Positions 22,741 through 31,324 of a stretch of 64,000 bases of DNA are shown here, in pieces. The DNA is from DAOUKH01 sp965261455 (GTDB lineage Bacteria > Chloroflexota > Dehalococcoidia > SHYB01), in assembly GCA_965261455.1 (NCBI GenBank), contig OZ253453.1, forward strand, positions 744,001-808,000, in the 5' to 3' direction. Numbering within the stretch: position 1 is the stretch's first letter; each line of letters starts with the position of its first letter. The position numbers were made by a program, and so were the translations under genes. The notes under the pieces were generated by a model that was not told where the DNA came from, ran no database searches, and saw nothing but the letters and a program-made list of their open reading frames with translations.

Positions 22741-24171
22741 CTATCCGCCCGCTTGGCCGTTGGAGGCCGGCTTTACTTTCCAGTAGTAGTTATGGAAATT
22801 AGCCGCCTCGTTCATCTTTCGGAACGTGAACTCAATGGGCATGCCGATCTTCACCTCGTCCGGGCTGGCATCCGTCAGGATGCTGAAGACCCGCGCCTGC
22901 CCTTCGGACGATTCGGCGATGCAGTTGAGCACCGGAGGCTCGGGGCCGCCGGCGAGGTGGTCTTTGGTGAAGGCGAAAATCGTCGCCGGCTTGTCATAGA
23001 GGCGCACCTCGACGTAGTCGTCCTTCGACCGGCATCCGTAGCAGATACGCTGGATCGGATGCGTCACCATGCCGCACTGGTTGCACTTGCTGGCGTGAAG
23101 CCGGATCTGGTCGCTTGCCAGACGCCACGACTTCGTCGCCGCGCCCATCGATTCGGGGCGGGTGGGGGGCTCGGGGTCGGTCTTCAGCGCGCCCCGGTAG
23201 GCGAGGAAGCGGTCGTAGGAGGTCAGATCGCGGCGGTCGGCGAGGTGGCCGGCAACGCCCTTGCTCACCTTCGGCCTTTCCTTTACGTCGAGCAAGAAGA
23301 CGTCGGCCCCGTCGCCGTAGCTGGCGGCGAGCACCTTCTGTCCGGCCTCGGCCTTTTCGAGGACGGCGGCCAACATGAGGAGTGTATGCGCGGCGCCGGT
23401 GTTGCCGATGACGTCGATGAGGTGGCCGGCCACCTGGGTCTTGGGGTCGAAGCCCAAGCCGCGCATCAGCGCGGTGTGGTTGCGGATGTCGGGCCCGTAG
23501 ACCGCGGCAGTGGAGACGTCGGCGATGGCGAGCCCGTTCTTGGCGAGCAGATCGTTGACCGCGGCCTTGGTCACCATCTCGTAGCCCTGGGTGATCACGA
23601 ACCGGTCTTCCCAGGACCGCACGAAGTCGTCGGATTCGCGCCGCCACACGTCGGCCATCTCGGAGGTGCTGGTGACGGAATCGGCGATCTCCACGGCACC
23701 GGTCCCCGTCACGACAATGGCGGCGGCGGCGTCCCCGAACGTCGACTCGAAAGGCGACTTGGGGTAGCCCCGCCGGGTGTCGGACGCGACGACCAACACG
23801 GAGCCCGCCGACCCGCCGTTGACAGCGTCGATGGCGGCGCGGAGGGCCATGGCTCCGGACCGCAGCGAGCCGCCGAAATCGGCGGTGCGGACGTTGGTTC
23901 CGAGGTCGGCGGCGGCGGTCACGAGCGCGGCAGAGGACTTCTCTCGATAGGGCGCCGTCGTGGAGGCGAAGTAGACGGCGTCGATACCGTCACGCCCGTG
24001 GGCGTTGATGGCATCCACGGCGGCGTTGACGGCTAGGCTGAGGGTGTCTTCGTCGTAACTGGCGACGGCGCGCTCGCCGGGGCCGCCTCCCGAACCCCAT
24101 GCCTGAGCGAACAGCGACCGCGCTAAACGGTATTTGGGAACGTAGGCGCCGATAGCGCTGATACCGGGCAT
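22741..24171 (-). CDS. HMG-CoA-synthase-like protein fused to a DUF35 Zn-ribbon/OB domain
   Basis: 476 residues from ATG 24171 (AGAGGAGAC upstream). Residues 1-320 are the HMG-CoA-synthase/KAS fold (ISAIGAYVPKYRL, VYFASTTAPYREKSSA, SPFESTFGDAAAAIVV, DVIGNTGAAHTLLMLA). Residues ~350-460 form a DUF35 module with CNQCGMVTHPIQRICYGC and an OB-fold. At the nucleophile position the protein reads ADFGGSLRSGAMAL with no Cys, so it probably does not do classical HMG-CoA synthesis and may assist the adjacent thiolase by analogy with thiolase-DUF35 channelling complexes (inference). It is first in a three-gene operon. Confidence 0.82.
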   Translation of the reverse strand: MPGISAIGAYVPKYRLARSLFAQAWGSGGGPGERAVASYDEDTLSLAVNAAVDAINAHGRDGIDAVYFASTTAPYREKSSAALVTAAADLGTNVRTADFGGSLRSGAMALRAAIDAVNGGSAGSVLVVASDTRRGYPKSPFESTFGDAAAAIVVTGTGAVEIADSVTSTSEMADVWRRESDDFVRSWEDRFVITQGYEMVTKAAVNDLLAKNGLAIADVSTAAVYGPDIRNHTALMRGLGFDPKTQVAGHLIDVIGNTGAAHTLLMLAAVLEKAEAGQKVLAASYGDGADVFLLDVKERPKVSKGVAGHLADRRDLTSYDRFLAYRGALKTDPEPPTRPESMGAATKSWRLASDQIRLHASKCNQCGMVTHPIQRICYGCRSKDDYVEVRLYDKPATIFAFTKDHLAGGPEPPVLNCIAESSEGQARVFSILTDASPDEVKIGMPIEFTFRKMNEAANFHNYYWKVKPASNGQAGG

Positions 24172-24351
24172 GAAGTCTCCTCTAGAACCGGGCCGTTTTG
24201 GGGGAGCCGGGGCCTTCGAAACGCGGCGCTAAGTATACACAAGCCCTTCTGAAGGCGCTACCGAACGGCCTTTGACGCGCCGCCCCGCGAGGGCTACGCT
24301 CGCCTTGATCCGGCGGGGCAGACCGTCGGCCAAACGAAGGGAGGGCGGCTC

Positions 24352-24657
24352 ATGAATCGCAATACAGGAGACCAGGTCGGCGACGCCGTAATCTGGGAGA
24401 ACGAGCGCTTTCGGGTCTGGGACCAGACCATCGCCCCCGGCGAGACCGTCGGGCCGCACGTCCACGCCAACGACTACTTCATCGTCACCCTGGAAGCCAC
24501 CGAGGTCACGGCGGAGGAGGTCGGGCCAGCGAGGAGCGACCTCGAGATCATCACCCAAGAGCTCATCTGGGTGAAGAGCAACGGCGAGGAGCACACCGCC
24601 ACCAACCTGAGCCCCGACAAGCGGTGGCGCAACCTCATCATAGAAGTCAAGTCGTAG
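24352..24657 (+). CDS. Small cupin-fold protein
   Basis: 101 residues, ATG 24352 with GAAGGGAGGG upstream. The first cupin motif is visible as GETVGPHVHANDYFIVTLEATEV (His-x-His near residues 36-38). The second motif is weak (NGEEHTATNLSPDKRWRNLIIEVK). A small metal-binding barrel of unknown function. It converges with the SDR gene (one base between the stops) and stands alone on its strand. Confidence 0.65.
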   Translation: MNRNTGDQVGDAVIWENERFRVWDQTIAPGETVGPHVHANDYFIVTLEATEVTAEEVGPARSDLEIITQELIWVKSNGEEHTATNLSPDKRWRNLIIEVKS

Positions 24658-24658
24658 G

Positions 24659-25408
24659 CTAAGGGAGACGCGACGCCCCGCCGTCGACGGCGAGGACCGC
24701 GCCGTTGACGTAGGCTGCGCCCTCGGAGGCGAAGAAGGCCACCGCGTTGGCCACGTCCTGCGCCGTTCCCAGGCGGCCCATGGGGTTGCGGGCCACGATC
24801 TGATCGACGCGGTCTGGGAAACGTTCTCGGAACGTCTGCCACGCGGGAGTATCCGCCGGGCCGGGGCAGACGCAGTTGACCGTGATCCCAAGCGGACCGA
24901 GCTCGCAGGCCATGGCCCGTGTCAGCCCGACAAGCCCGGATTTCGACGCGGTGTAGAGGGCGCGGTCGGTCCCGCCCATCACGCCGGCAATCGAGGCGAT
25001 GTTGACGATACGCCCCCATCCCTGGCGTTCCATGTGCGGCGCGGCGGCCTGTGCCATCCAAAGCTGGCCCGTGAGGTTGACGCCGAGGTGACGGGCGACC
25101 CGCTTCTCGGTCAGGCCGCTCAGCGGGCCAGCGCCGCCGATGCCCGCGGCGTTGACCAGGATGTCCACGCGCCCCGCGCGCTCCGCCACGGCTTCCATCA
25201 CGCCCTGTACCGCGGCGCGGTCAGCGATATCGCATGCCAGAGCAAAGGCGCCGAAATCCGTGAGCGCCGCCCCTGTCTCCTCCGCCCTCGCGGCGTCGAT
25301 GTCCAGCGCCGCGACCGTCGCGCCTCGACCGGCTAGGTCTTCGGCTATGGCCCGGCCCATGCCTTGGCCGGCGCCGGTAACGATGGCGACTCTGTTGTCA
25401 AAGGACAT
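24659..25408 (-). CDS. Short-chain dehydrogenase/reductase
   Basis: 249 residues from ATG 25408; the longer reading frame upstream is antisense to the MEMO gene. Classical SDR motifs: cofactor loop TGAGQGMGRAIA, acidic ALDIDAA (NAD preference), NAAGIGG, catalytic Ser in NIASIAGVMGG, YTASKSG (Tyr-x-x-x-Lys), and the C-terminal VNGAVLAVDGGAS. It oxidises or reduces an alcohol/ketone, as in FabG-like enzymes. It lies 26 bases downstream of the MEMO-like gene. Confidence 0.9.
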   Translation of the reverse strand: MSFDNRVAIVTGAGQGMGRAIAEDLAGRGATVAALDIDAARAEETGAALTDFGAFALACDIADRAAVQGVMEAVAERAGRVDILVNAAGIGGAGPLSGLTEKRVARHLGVNLTGQLWMAQAAAPHMERQGWGRIVNIASIAGVMGGTDRALYTASKSGLVGLTRAMACELGPLGITVNCVCPGPADTPAWQTFRERFPDRVDQIVARNPMGRLGTAQDVANAVAFFASEGAAYVNGAVLAVDGGASRLP

Positions 25409-25434
25409 GATGGAAGGGAGCGCCCTCGACGGCG

Positions 25435-26712
25435 TTAAGACCGTCCGACGCCCAGAACCGCGCCGGCGATCGAGACGAAGCTGGCGTCCTGGGGGTCCGC
25501 GGAGCATTGCTCGTAGCCGGCGGGGGCGCCCGCCGCGCCTTCGAGCATGCGCAGGGTCAGGTAGATCGGCGGCCCCCCGCAGATGCGGTTGCGGTCGCCC
25601 ACGGAGCGTATCCGGTCGAAGAAGCCCGCGCTGTCGCCGGACGTCATGGCGCCGATCAGCGCCTCGTCGGCCTGGCGGAGGGTGGCGCGTTCCAGCGGCG
25701 ACCAGGGCAGAGCGTCGCCGAAGGCGGGCCCGACGTGGGCGAGGTCCCCCGCGGCCACGTAGAGCGTCTTGCGCCCCTCGCATGCCCGCCGGAGCGCGTC
25801 CAGCGCCCGCTGGAAGACGTCGTGGCCCTCCAGCGACGCCTCGCCGAGCACGAACGGATAGAAGGAGCCACACAGGATGGGGACGACGGGAATCTCGCGT
25901 GGCCGGAGGAAGTAGTGGAGCCACACCAGGGCAAGCTCGATGGAGTGCTCGCGGCGGTGGTGATACTCCTCGGCGAATGCGTCCTCCTCACCGATTTCGG
26001 CGGCGAGGGCGTCGACGACGTCCTGTGCCGTGGGTAGCGTCCCGAAGGGGGTGGCGTAGCTCTGGCGGGTCAGCGTGAGCCTGCCGGGGCCGCCCGTGTG
26101 GTCGGTGCCGAAGATCACGGCGACCTCGGCCTCGGCGACGGCGGCGGCGGCCTCCGACCAGACCTCCGCGTAGGTCCGCCACCCTCGGTGGTAGTCGATG
26201 TGCGGCGAGACCACGCCGAAGCCGCGCCTATCCTGGAATCCCGTGCCGCCGGGCCGCGCTCCCGCGTCGTCGAGATACTTGGTGAAGATCTTCTCCAGTT
26301 CCGCGGGATCGGCGGGGTACACGGCGCCGGCATGACTCAGCGGACGGTAGGGAAGCTCGCGGAAGTGGTCCACGGCCTGGCCGTAAGCGGCGCCGAAGCG
26401 TTCGTCGTCCAGCAGTAGGCCCTGGCTGAGCGAGTCGACGATGTGCGCCACGCGCTCGCGGCCCAACTCGACGCCGGTGCGGAGTTGAAAGGCCGCCGCT
26501 AGCTCCTCCACGTCCCGCACGCCATCGCAGAGGGCAAGGAGCGGCCCCAGGGCTACCGGTATGAGGGCTGGGCCGTCGCCGAGGCCCAGAGCGTCGCGCA
26601 GCAGGTAGTAGTGCTGGCCGTCCTGCTCGACGCGGTGTACTTCGAGCGGGCGCAGTTTGGGGCGGATGGGGGCCGGATCGTGGTCCATAAGGTCGGGGCG
26701 CGGCGTGGACAT
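25435..26712 (-). CDS. MEMO1/AmmeMemoRadiSam-B family protein with N-terminal extension
   Basis: 425 residues. The MEMO domain occupies ~130-420: LSHAGAVYPADPAELEKI, VVSPHIDYHRG, VIFGTDHTGGPGRLTLTRQ, HHRREHSIELALVWLHY, VVPILCGSF and AGDLAHVGPAFGD, all conserved in the family. The first ~100 residues (ALGPLLALCDGVRDVEELAAAF) resemble a PqqD-like winged-helix module. MEMO proteins share the extradiol-dioxygenase fold and may bind a metal; their reaction is unsettled. No radical-SAM or AMMECR1 partner is adjacent. A TATAAT overlaps the first ATG, so ATG 26688 is a possible true start. Confidence 0.85.
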   Translation of the reverse strand: MSTPRPDLMDHDPAPIRPKLRPLEVHRVEQDGQHYYLLRDALGLGDGPALIPVALGPLLALCDGVRDVEELAAAFQLRTGVELGRERVAHIVDSLSQGLLLDDERFGAAYGQAVDHFRELPYRPLSHAGAVYPADPAELEKIFTKYLDDAGARPGGTGFQDRRGFGVVSPHIDYHRGWRTYAEVWSEAAAAVAEAEVAVIFGTDHTGGPGRLTLTRQSYATPFGTLPTAQDVVDALAAEIGEEDAFAEEYHHRREHSIELALVWLHYFLRPREIPVVPILCGSFYPFVLGEASLEGHDVFQRALDALRRACEGRKTLYVAAGDLAHVGPAFGDALPWSPLERATLRQADEALIGAMTSGDSAGFFDRIRSVGDRNRICGGPPIYLTLRMLEGAAGAPAGYEQCSADPQDASFVSIAGAVLGVGRS

Positions 26713-26801
26713 TATAGGCGCAAAGGGAGAATCGGGCGCGCCATGTGGGACTTTCGCGTGCGGCGCCGGGTCGCTAAGGTCGTGCGGCGTATGGAGGCGT
26801 T

Positions 26802-27572
26802 ATGACGACAGCCACGCTCCCCCCGTCCACCGACAACGAAGCGCAAGGCCCTCGAATCCACGACCTGCCCAGCGGCGAGCGCCCGAGGGAGCGGTTGCTC
26901 CACTACGGGCCAAAGGTGTTGAACAACGCTGAGTTGATCGCGATCCTTCTGCGCACCGGCATCGAGGGCGCGAGCGCCTTGAGCATCGCGCAGCACATGC
27001 TTGCCAAGTTCGAAGGACTGCGGGGCATGGCCGACGCCACCTTGGCCGAGGTGTCCGAGGTGAAGGGGCTCAGCCGCGCCAAGTACTGCCAAGTCGCCGC
27101 CGGACTCGAGCTGGGCCGGCGCCTCGCGGCGCTTGGGGCTGCCGACCGGGTCATCGCCGACACGCCGCAGGCGATCGCCGATCTGCTTTCGAGCGAGGTG
27201 GCCCACCTGCGGCAGGAGCACCTCTACGTCGTGCTGCTCGACGTGAAGAACCAGGTCCTCGCCGTGCGCCAGGTTTACGTGGGGACGGTCAACACCGCCA
27301 AGGTGCGCGCCTGCGAGGTGTTCCGCCCCGCGGTGCGGGAGAACGCGACTGCGGTGGTGGTCGTCCATAATCACCCTTCGGGCGACCCCACGCCCAGCCG
27401 CTCCGACATGGAGCTGACCGAGCAGCTCATCGAGGCCGGCGGAATACTCAACGTCGAGCTTCTCGACCACGTCATCATCGGCGGCCATGCCCACGTGAGC
27501 CTGAAGGACCAGGGGCTGGCCTTCGACCCCGCCGCGCTGTCACAGACGAGGCCCAAAGATACCTCGACCTGA
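26802..27572 (+). CDS. radC: RadC-family JAB/MPN-domain protein
   Basis: 256 residues, ATG 26802 with GGAGGCG in front. The N-terminal part has the UPF0758 helix-hairpin-helix segment (PSGERPRERLLHYGPKVLNNAELIAILL, VSEVKGLSRAKYCQV). The JAMM metal site is VVVHNHPSGDPTPSRSD (His-x-His-...-Ser-x2-Asp), with ACEVFRPAVRENA upstream. The metal-binding residues are intact, so hydrolase activity is possible; the historical DNA-repair role is doubtful. It is divergent from MEMO and convergent with the HD gene. Confidence 0.92.
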   Translation: MTTATLPPSTDNEAQGPRIHDLPSGERPRERLLHYGPKVLNNAELIAILLRTGIEGASALSIAQHMLAKFEGLRGMADATLAEVSEVKGLSRAKYCQVAAGLELGRRLAALGAADRVIADTPQAIADLLSSEVAHLRQEHLYVVLLDVKNQVLAVRQVYVGTVNTAKVRACEVFRPAVRENATAVVVVHNHPSGDPTPSRSDMELTEQLIEAGGILNVELLDHVIIGGHAHVSLKDQGLAFDPAALSQTRPKDTST

Positions 27573-27593
27573 CCGCGGTGAGGAGGGAGGGCC

Positions 27594-28202
27594 CTAGTCG
27601 GCCGGGACGACGCCCGGGCCGCTCAGTTCGAGGCCCGACGCCTCCCACGGCTTACGGCTGAAGATACGCCGCACCATCGGTTCGAAGAAGCCCAGCGGCC
27701 TTGGCGAGAACGCCGGATCGAAGGCGCGCTGGTCGTACTTGTCGCACCAGTCGATGCAGTCCTGATAGTGCGGATGGTCGCGGTAGGCCTCGCGGGCGTT
27801 ACGGTCCATCCCATAGTGATGCCAGAAGTAGTAACCCTGGAAGAGCCCGTGATGCTGCACGATCCACGACGTCTTCTCCGACACGTAGGGCTGGAGCACG
27901 GAGGCCGCCAGCGCCGAATGGTTGTCGGGGGCGACGCTGTCGCCGATGTCGTGGAGGAGCGCGGCGACGATGGTCTCCTCGTCCGCGCCGTCGTCGCAGG
28001 CCAACGTCGCCGATTGGAGGGAGTGGACGTACCGGTTCACCCGGTAGCCGCGCTGCACGCTCTTCAGTTGGTCGAGCATGGAGAGGACTTTTTCGACGAG
28101 GTCTTCGTTGGCCTCGGCGGCGGCGCGCTGAAGCAGCGCATAATCCTCGGCCGTGCCTTGGTCCATGCGCGTGAAACCGACGGTCCGACGTCCGGTAGTC
28201 AT
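27594..28202 (-). CDS. HD-domain protein resembling PhnZ-type mixed-valence diiron oxygenases
   Basis: 202 residues. The HD core is YVHSLQSATLACDDGADEETIVAALLHDIGD (residues ~57-88) followed by HSALAASVLQPYVSE and IVQHHGLF. H-x-L-Q-x-A before the HD pair and the distal HH resemble PhnZ and inositol-oxygenase-like HD enzymes rather than phosphohydrolases, but this is only pattern similarity. It lies just downstream of rplL on the same strand, with a GC-rich inverted repeat in between. Confidence 0.7.
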   Translation of the reverse strand: MTTGRRTVGFTRMDQGTAEDYALLQRAAAEANEDLVEKVLSMLDQLKSVQRGYRVNRYVHSLQSATLACDDGADEETIVAALLHDIGDSVAPDNHSALAASVLQPYVSEKTSWIVQHHGLFQGYYFWHHYGMDRNAREAYRDHPHYQDCIDWCDKYDQRAFDPAFSPRPLGFFEPMVRRIFSRKPWEASGLELSGPGVVPAD

Positions 28203-28215
28203 ACCGCTACCTCAC

Positions 28216-28236
28216 GCCCCCGGCCCGGCCGGGGGC
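28216..28236. repeat. GC-rich inverted repeat between rplL and the HD gene
   Basis: GCCCCCGG at 28216-28223 and CCGGGGGC at 28229-28236. No T-run follows on either strand, so it is a poor intrinsic terminator; it may mark the end of the ribosomal operon or an RNA-stabilising hairpin. Confidence 0.4.
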
Positions 28237-28251
28237 CATAGAAGCCCGCCG

Positions 28252-28629
28252 CTAGGCGACTTCGACAACGGCGCCCGCGGCTTCGAGCTTCTTCTTCGTC
28301 TCGTCGGCGGTCTCCTTCGGCACGGCCTCTTGCACCGCCTTGGGCGCCGCCTCGACGAGGTCCTTGGCCTCCTTGAGACCGAGGCTGGTAACCTCGCGGA
28401 CCGCCTTGATCACGTTGATCTTGTTAGGGCCGATTTCCTTCAGAGTGACGTCGAACTCCGTCTTCTCCTCTTCGACCTCGGCGTCCTCGGCGGCGGGAGC
28501 GGCGGCGACGGCCATCGGCATGGCGGCGCTGACCCCGAACTCCTCCTCAAGCTGCTTCACGAGCCAGGACACGTCCATGATGGACAGGCCCTTGATACCA
28601 TCGAAAATTTCCTCTTTCGTCGCCGGCAT
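28252..28629 (-). CDS. rplL: 50S ribosomal protein L7/L12
   Basis: 125 residues from ATG 28629 (GGAGG upstream; an ATG four codons earlier lacks a site). The N-terminal dimerisation helices (EEIFDGIKGLSIMDVSWLVKQLEEEFGV), the Ala/Pro/Glu-rich hinge (~42-60) and the C-terminal factor-binding domain (EFDVTLKEIGPNKINVIKAVREVTSLGLKEAKDLVE) are all present. It forms the flexible ribosomal stalk with L10. Last ribosomal gene of the operon; rpoB does not follow. Confidence 0.97.
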   Translation of the reverse strand: MPATKEEIFDGIKGLSIMDVSWLVKQLEEEFGVSAAMPMAVAAAPAAEDAEVEEEKTEFDVTLKEIGPNKINVIKAVREVTSLGLKEAKDLVEAAPKAVQEAVPKETADETKKKLEAAGAVVEVA

Positions 28630-28705
28630 GCTTTCCTCCATATCCTATTTCTGCGCGCCAGATGAGCGCGGAATGTATCCGTACGTTTTTCCGGCCGTTC
28701 GCCGG

Positions 28706-29299
28706 TTACTCGCTTGATTCGTTCTCGTCCGAAGCGGGGGCTTCCTCCGGCGCCGCTGGGGCCGCGGCGGGCGCTTGCGCGGCTTCCATCTGTTGGCGTA
28801 TGCCGTCGAGGACCCTGGCCAAGCCGCTAATGTGATAGGTCAGGGCGTAGGAGAGGCCGTAGAGCGGGCTGAGCAGGCCGCCCATCACCTTCGACATGAG
28901 GATCGGCCTGGGCGGCAGCAGGGCGAACTCCCGCACCGCGGCGGCGTCGAGCGTCTGACCATCGACGATGGCGCCGAGCAGCTCAATGGGTAGGCTGGCG
29001 CTCCTGATCTCCTCGTGAAGCGTCCTGGCGGGATCCACGACCTCACCGTAGCCGAACGCGATAGCCGTGGGGCCCTGCAGGATGTCGCGGAGGCCCGGCT
29101 TGCCGGCGTTGTCGGCGGCGATGCCCGCGAGGTTGTTCTTCACCACCAGGTATTCGACGGAGGCGGTGCGAAGCTTCCTTCGCAGTTCGTTGACCTGCGC
29201 CACGCTGATGCCGTTGTTCCGCGTGGTGACGGCGACGGTGCAGCGGGAGAGCCGGTCTTGGATGTAGGCCACTTGCTTGATCTTGCGTTCGGTTGGCAT
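28706..29299 (-). CDS. rplJ: 50S ribosomal protein L10
   Basis: 197 residues from ATG 29299 (GAGGT upstream). TERKIKQVAYIQDRLSRCTVAVTTRNNGISVAQVNELRRKLR and VVKNNLAGIA are the L10 N-terminal domain; the C-terminal helix (ARVLDGIRQQMEAA) binds L7/L12 dimers. The tail is an Ala/Pro/Glu run (~175-197). It is preceded by an L10-leader-type regulatory region. Confidence 0.96.
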   Translation of the reverse strand: MPTERKIKQVAYIQDRLSRCTVAVTTRNNGISVAQVNELRRKLRTASVEYLVVKNNLAGIAADNAGKPGLRDILQGPTAIAFGYGEVVDPARTLHEEIRSASLPIELLGAIVDGQTLDAAAVREFALLPPRPILMSKVMGGLLSPLYGLSYALTYHISGLARVLDGIRQQMEAAQAPAAAPAAPEEAPASDENESSE

Positions 29300-29500
29300 C
29301 GGGTACCTCGATGGGCTCGTTGATATCGAAAAGCCCTGCTCGCGGACGGGCAGGGCTCGCAGGCTCGGCGGACTGTCGGGGGACAGAGGACGAGCGTGGG
29401 TGAGCGTTCCTGCCTCGGCGGGGTTTACGCGCATGGCGACCCGCTGTCTACGGCTTGGGCTCGGCTATGGCGGCTTGGGTATCTCGGGCGGTAGGCCTCC
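29300..29500 (-). promoter_or_regulatory. Ribosomal L10 leader (autoregulatory mRNA structure)
   Basis: A 220-base untranslated gap between rplA and rplJ. On the minus strand it holds GTAGACAGCGGGT and, further on, AAACCCCGCCGAGGCAGG, the conserved L10-leader elements bound by L10-(L12)n. Near its end AGCCCTGC/GCAGGGCT (29332-29357) forms a stem followed by TTTTC, an attenuator-like terminator. High L10 would promote termination or block rplJ translation. Confidence 0.7.
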
Positions 29501-29519
29501 CTGGATGCTCAGGCGGGGA

Positions 29520-30233
29520 CTAGTTGCTGCGCAGGTTGTGGACGGCGGAAACGTCGAGTTTGATGGACGGCCCCATCGCGGTGGTCATCGCGGCGGAGCG
29601 GATGTACTGGCCCTTGATCCCCGTGGGCTTCGCCGCGACGATCGCCTCCATCAGCGCGGCGAGGTTCTCTTGTAGCTTGTCCTCGTCGAAGCTGACCTTC
29701 CCGAAAATGGCGTGGATGACGCCGGTGCGGTCGAGGCGGAACTCCTGGCGGCCCTTGCGGGCCTCGTCGATGGCCCGGGAGATGTCGGCCTCCTGCACAA
29801 CGGTGCCGGCGCGGGGGTTGGGCATGAGGCCGCGCCGTCCGAGGACGCGCCCGAGCTTACCCACCTTGGGCATCATGTCCTGGGTGGCGATGGCGACGTC
29901 GAAGTCGACCCAGCCGCCTTCGATGCGCTTGATCGTCTCCTCGTCGCCGATCACGTCGGCGCCGGCGTCCTGGGCGACGCGTACGCCCTCACCCTGAGTG
30001 AAGACGAGCACGCGCACCTGCTTGCCGAGCCCGTTGGGCATCATGGCCACGCCGCGGATCTGCTGGTCGGCGTGGCGGGGGTCGGCCCCCATGCGCAGAT
30101 GGATCTCGACGGACTCGTCGAAGCTCACGTAGGACGCCTTCTTGGCGAGGCCGATGGCCTCGTCGGGTTGGTAACGCCGGTCAGCCTCTACGAGCTTGAC
30201 GGCTTCTTGGTATTTCTTTCCGTGCTTCGCCAT
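29520..30233 (-). CDS. rplA: 50S ribosomal protein L1
   Basis: 237 residues, ATG 30233. MAKHGKKYQEAVKLVE, FDESVEIHLRMGADPRHADQQIRG, MPKVGKLGRVLGRRGLMPNPRAGTV and the C-terminal KPTGIKGQYIRSAAMTTAMGPSIKLD are diagnostic. It forms the L1 stalk at the E site and can repress its own operon. It is 39 bases downstream of rplK. Confidence 0.97.
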   Translation of the reverse strand: MAKHGKKYQEAVKLVEADRRYQPDEAIGLAKKASYVSFDESVEIHLRMGADPRHADQQIRGVAMMPNGLGKQVRVLVFTQGEGVRVAQDAGADVIGDEETIKRIEGGWVDFDVAIATQDMMPKVGKLGRVLGRRGLMPNPRAGTVVQEADISRAIDEARKGRQEFRLDRTGVIHAIFGKVSFDEDKLQENLAALMEAIVAAKPTGIKGQYIRSAAMTTAMGPSIKLDVSAVHNLRSN

Positions 30234-30272
30234 GACTTTGCCGTATATCTCTTCCGGTGATTGGAGTTTGGA

Positions 30273-30695
30273 TTACTTGACGTCTAGGCCCATGGAACGC
30301 GCGGTGCCTTCGATGATGCGCATGGCGCCGTCGATGTCGGCGGCGTTGAGGTCTTTCATCTTGAGCTCCGCGATTTCCCGGACCTTGTCCCGGCTGATGA
30401 CACCGGCCTTCTCGCGGGGCGTGTCGCCGCTGCCCTTCTCGACTCCCGCGGCCTTCTTGAGCAGGTCGGCGGCGGGCGAGGTCTTGGTGATAAAGGTGAA
30501 GGAGCGGTCCTCGAAGATGGTGATCTCCGCCGGCACCACCTGACCGGCCATGGTGGCGGTCTTGGCGTTGTAATCCTTCACGAACTGCATGATGTTCACG
30601 CCGTGCTGGCCCAAGGCCGGCCCAAGCGGCGGCGCGGGCGTGGCTGCCCCTCCGGAGAGTTGTACCTTGACGACGGCGGCGACCTTCTTTGCCAT
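30273..30695 (-). CDS. rplK: 50S ribosomal protein L11
   Basis: 140 residues, ATG 30695 with AAGGGAA upstream. AAVVKVQLSGGAATPAPPLGPALGQHGVNIMQFVKDYNAKT is the N-terminal domain with the proline-rich loop; the C-terminal 23S-rRNA-binding domain has MKDLNAADIDGAMRIIEGTARSMGL. It contacts the GTPase centre and release factors. It follows nusG after 39 bases. Confidence 0.97.
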   Translation of the reverse strand: MAKKVAAVVKVQLSGGAATPAPPLGPALGQHGVNIMQFVKDYNAKTATMAGQVVPAEITIFEDRSFTFITKTSPAADLLKKAAGVEKGSGDTPREKAGVISRDKVREIAELKMKDLNAADIDGAMRIIEGTARSMGLDVK

Positions 30696-30734
30696 GAGGT
30701 TCCCTTGTTTGTCTCTTGCCGGACGCCTGCCGGC

Positions 30735-31280
30735 CTACAGTTTCTCTATCTGAAGAAAATCGAGCTCGACCGGCGTCTCCCGCCCGAAGAACGAGAGCAG
30801 CACCTTGACCTTGCCCTTCGACTCGTCGAGCTCGTCGACGACGCCGATGAACTCGGAGAACGGGCCGTCGGTCACCCGCACGCTCTGGCCGACCTGGTAG
30901 CCCACGCGAACACGGGGGGCCTCGGCCTCCATCTGGCGCAGGATGCCCTTGACCTCGTCATCCTCGAGGGGGATGGGGCGGTTGGCCGAGCCGACGAAGC
31001 CGGTGACGCCCGGCGTGTTGCGCACCACGTACCAGCTCTCGTCGTCCACCACCATCTCGACCAGGATGTAGCCGGGGAAGACCTTCCGCGCCACGGTGCG
31101 GCGCTGGCCGTCCCGGATCTCGATCTCGTCCTCCGTGGGCACGACCACACGAAAGATCTTCTCCTTCACGTCCATGGTCAGCACGCGCTGATCAAGGTTC
31201 TTCTTGACCCGGTCTTCGTAACCCGAGTAGGTGTGGATTACGTACCAGCGCGATCCCGTTTCGGTCTGTTGGTCTACCAC
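30735..31280 (-). CDS. nusG: Transcription termination/antitermination factor NusG
   Basis: 181 residues, GTG start. The NGN domain is WYVIHTYSGYEDRVKKNL through FPGYILVEMVVDDESWYVVRNTPGVTGFVG. The KOW domain lies at the C-terminus (GQSVRVTDGPFSEFIGVVDELD...VELDFLQIEKL). It binds RNA polymerase and couples transcription to translation. It sits in the classical secE-nusG-rplK order. Confidence 0.97.
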   Translation of the reverse strand: MVDQQTETGSRWYVIHTYSGYEDRVKKNLDQRVLTMDVKEKIFRVVVPTEDEIEIRDGQRRTVARKVFPGYILVEMVVDDESWYVVRNTPGVTGFVGSANRPIPLEDDEVKGILRQMEAEAPRVRVGYQVGQSVRVTDGPFSEFIGVVDELDESKGKVKVLLSFFGRETPVELDFLQIEKL

Positions 31281-31324
31281 TGCGTTCTCTTTTCCGGCTG
31301 TGTTTTGGCTACGGATAGGAGTGT

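Noticed and set aside
28216..28236. Intrinsic terminator of the ribosomal operon
   Set aside because: The stem is GC-rich, but no T-run follows on either strand; kept only as a repeat.
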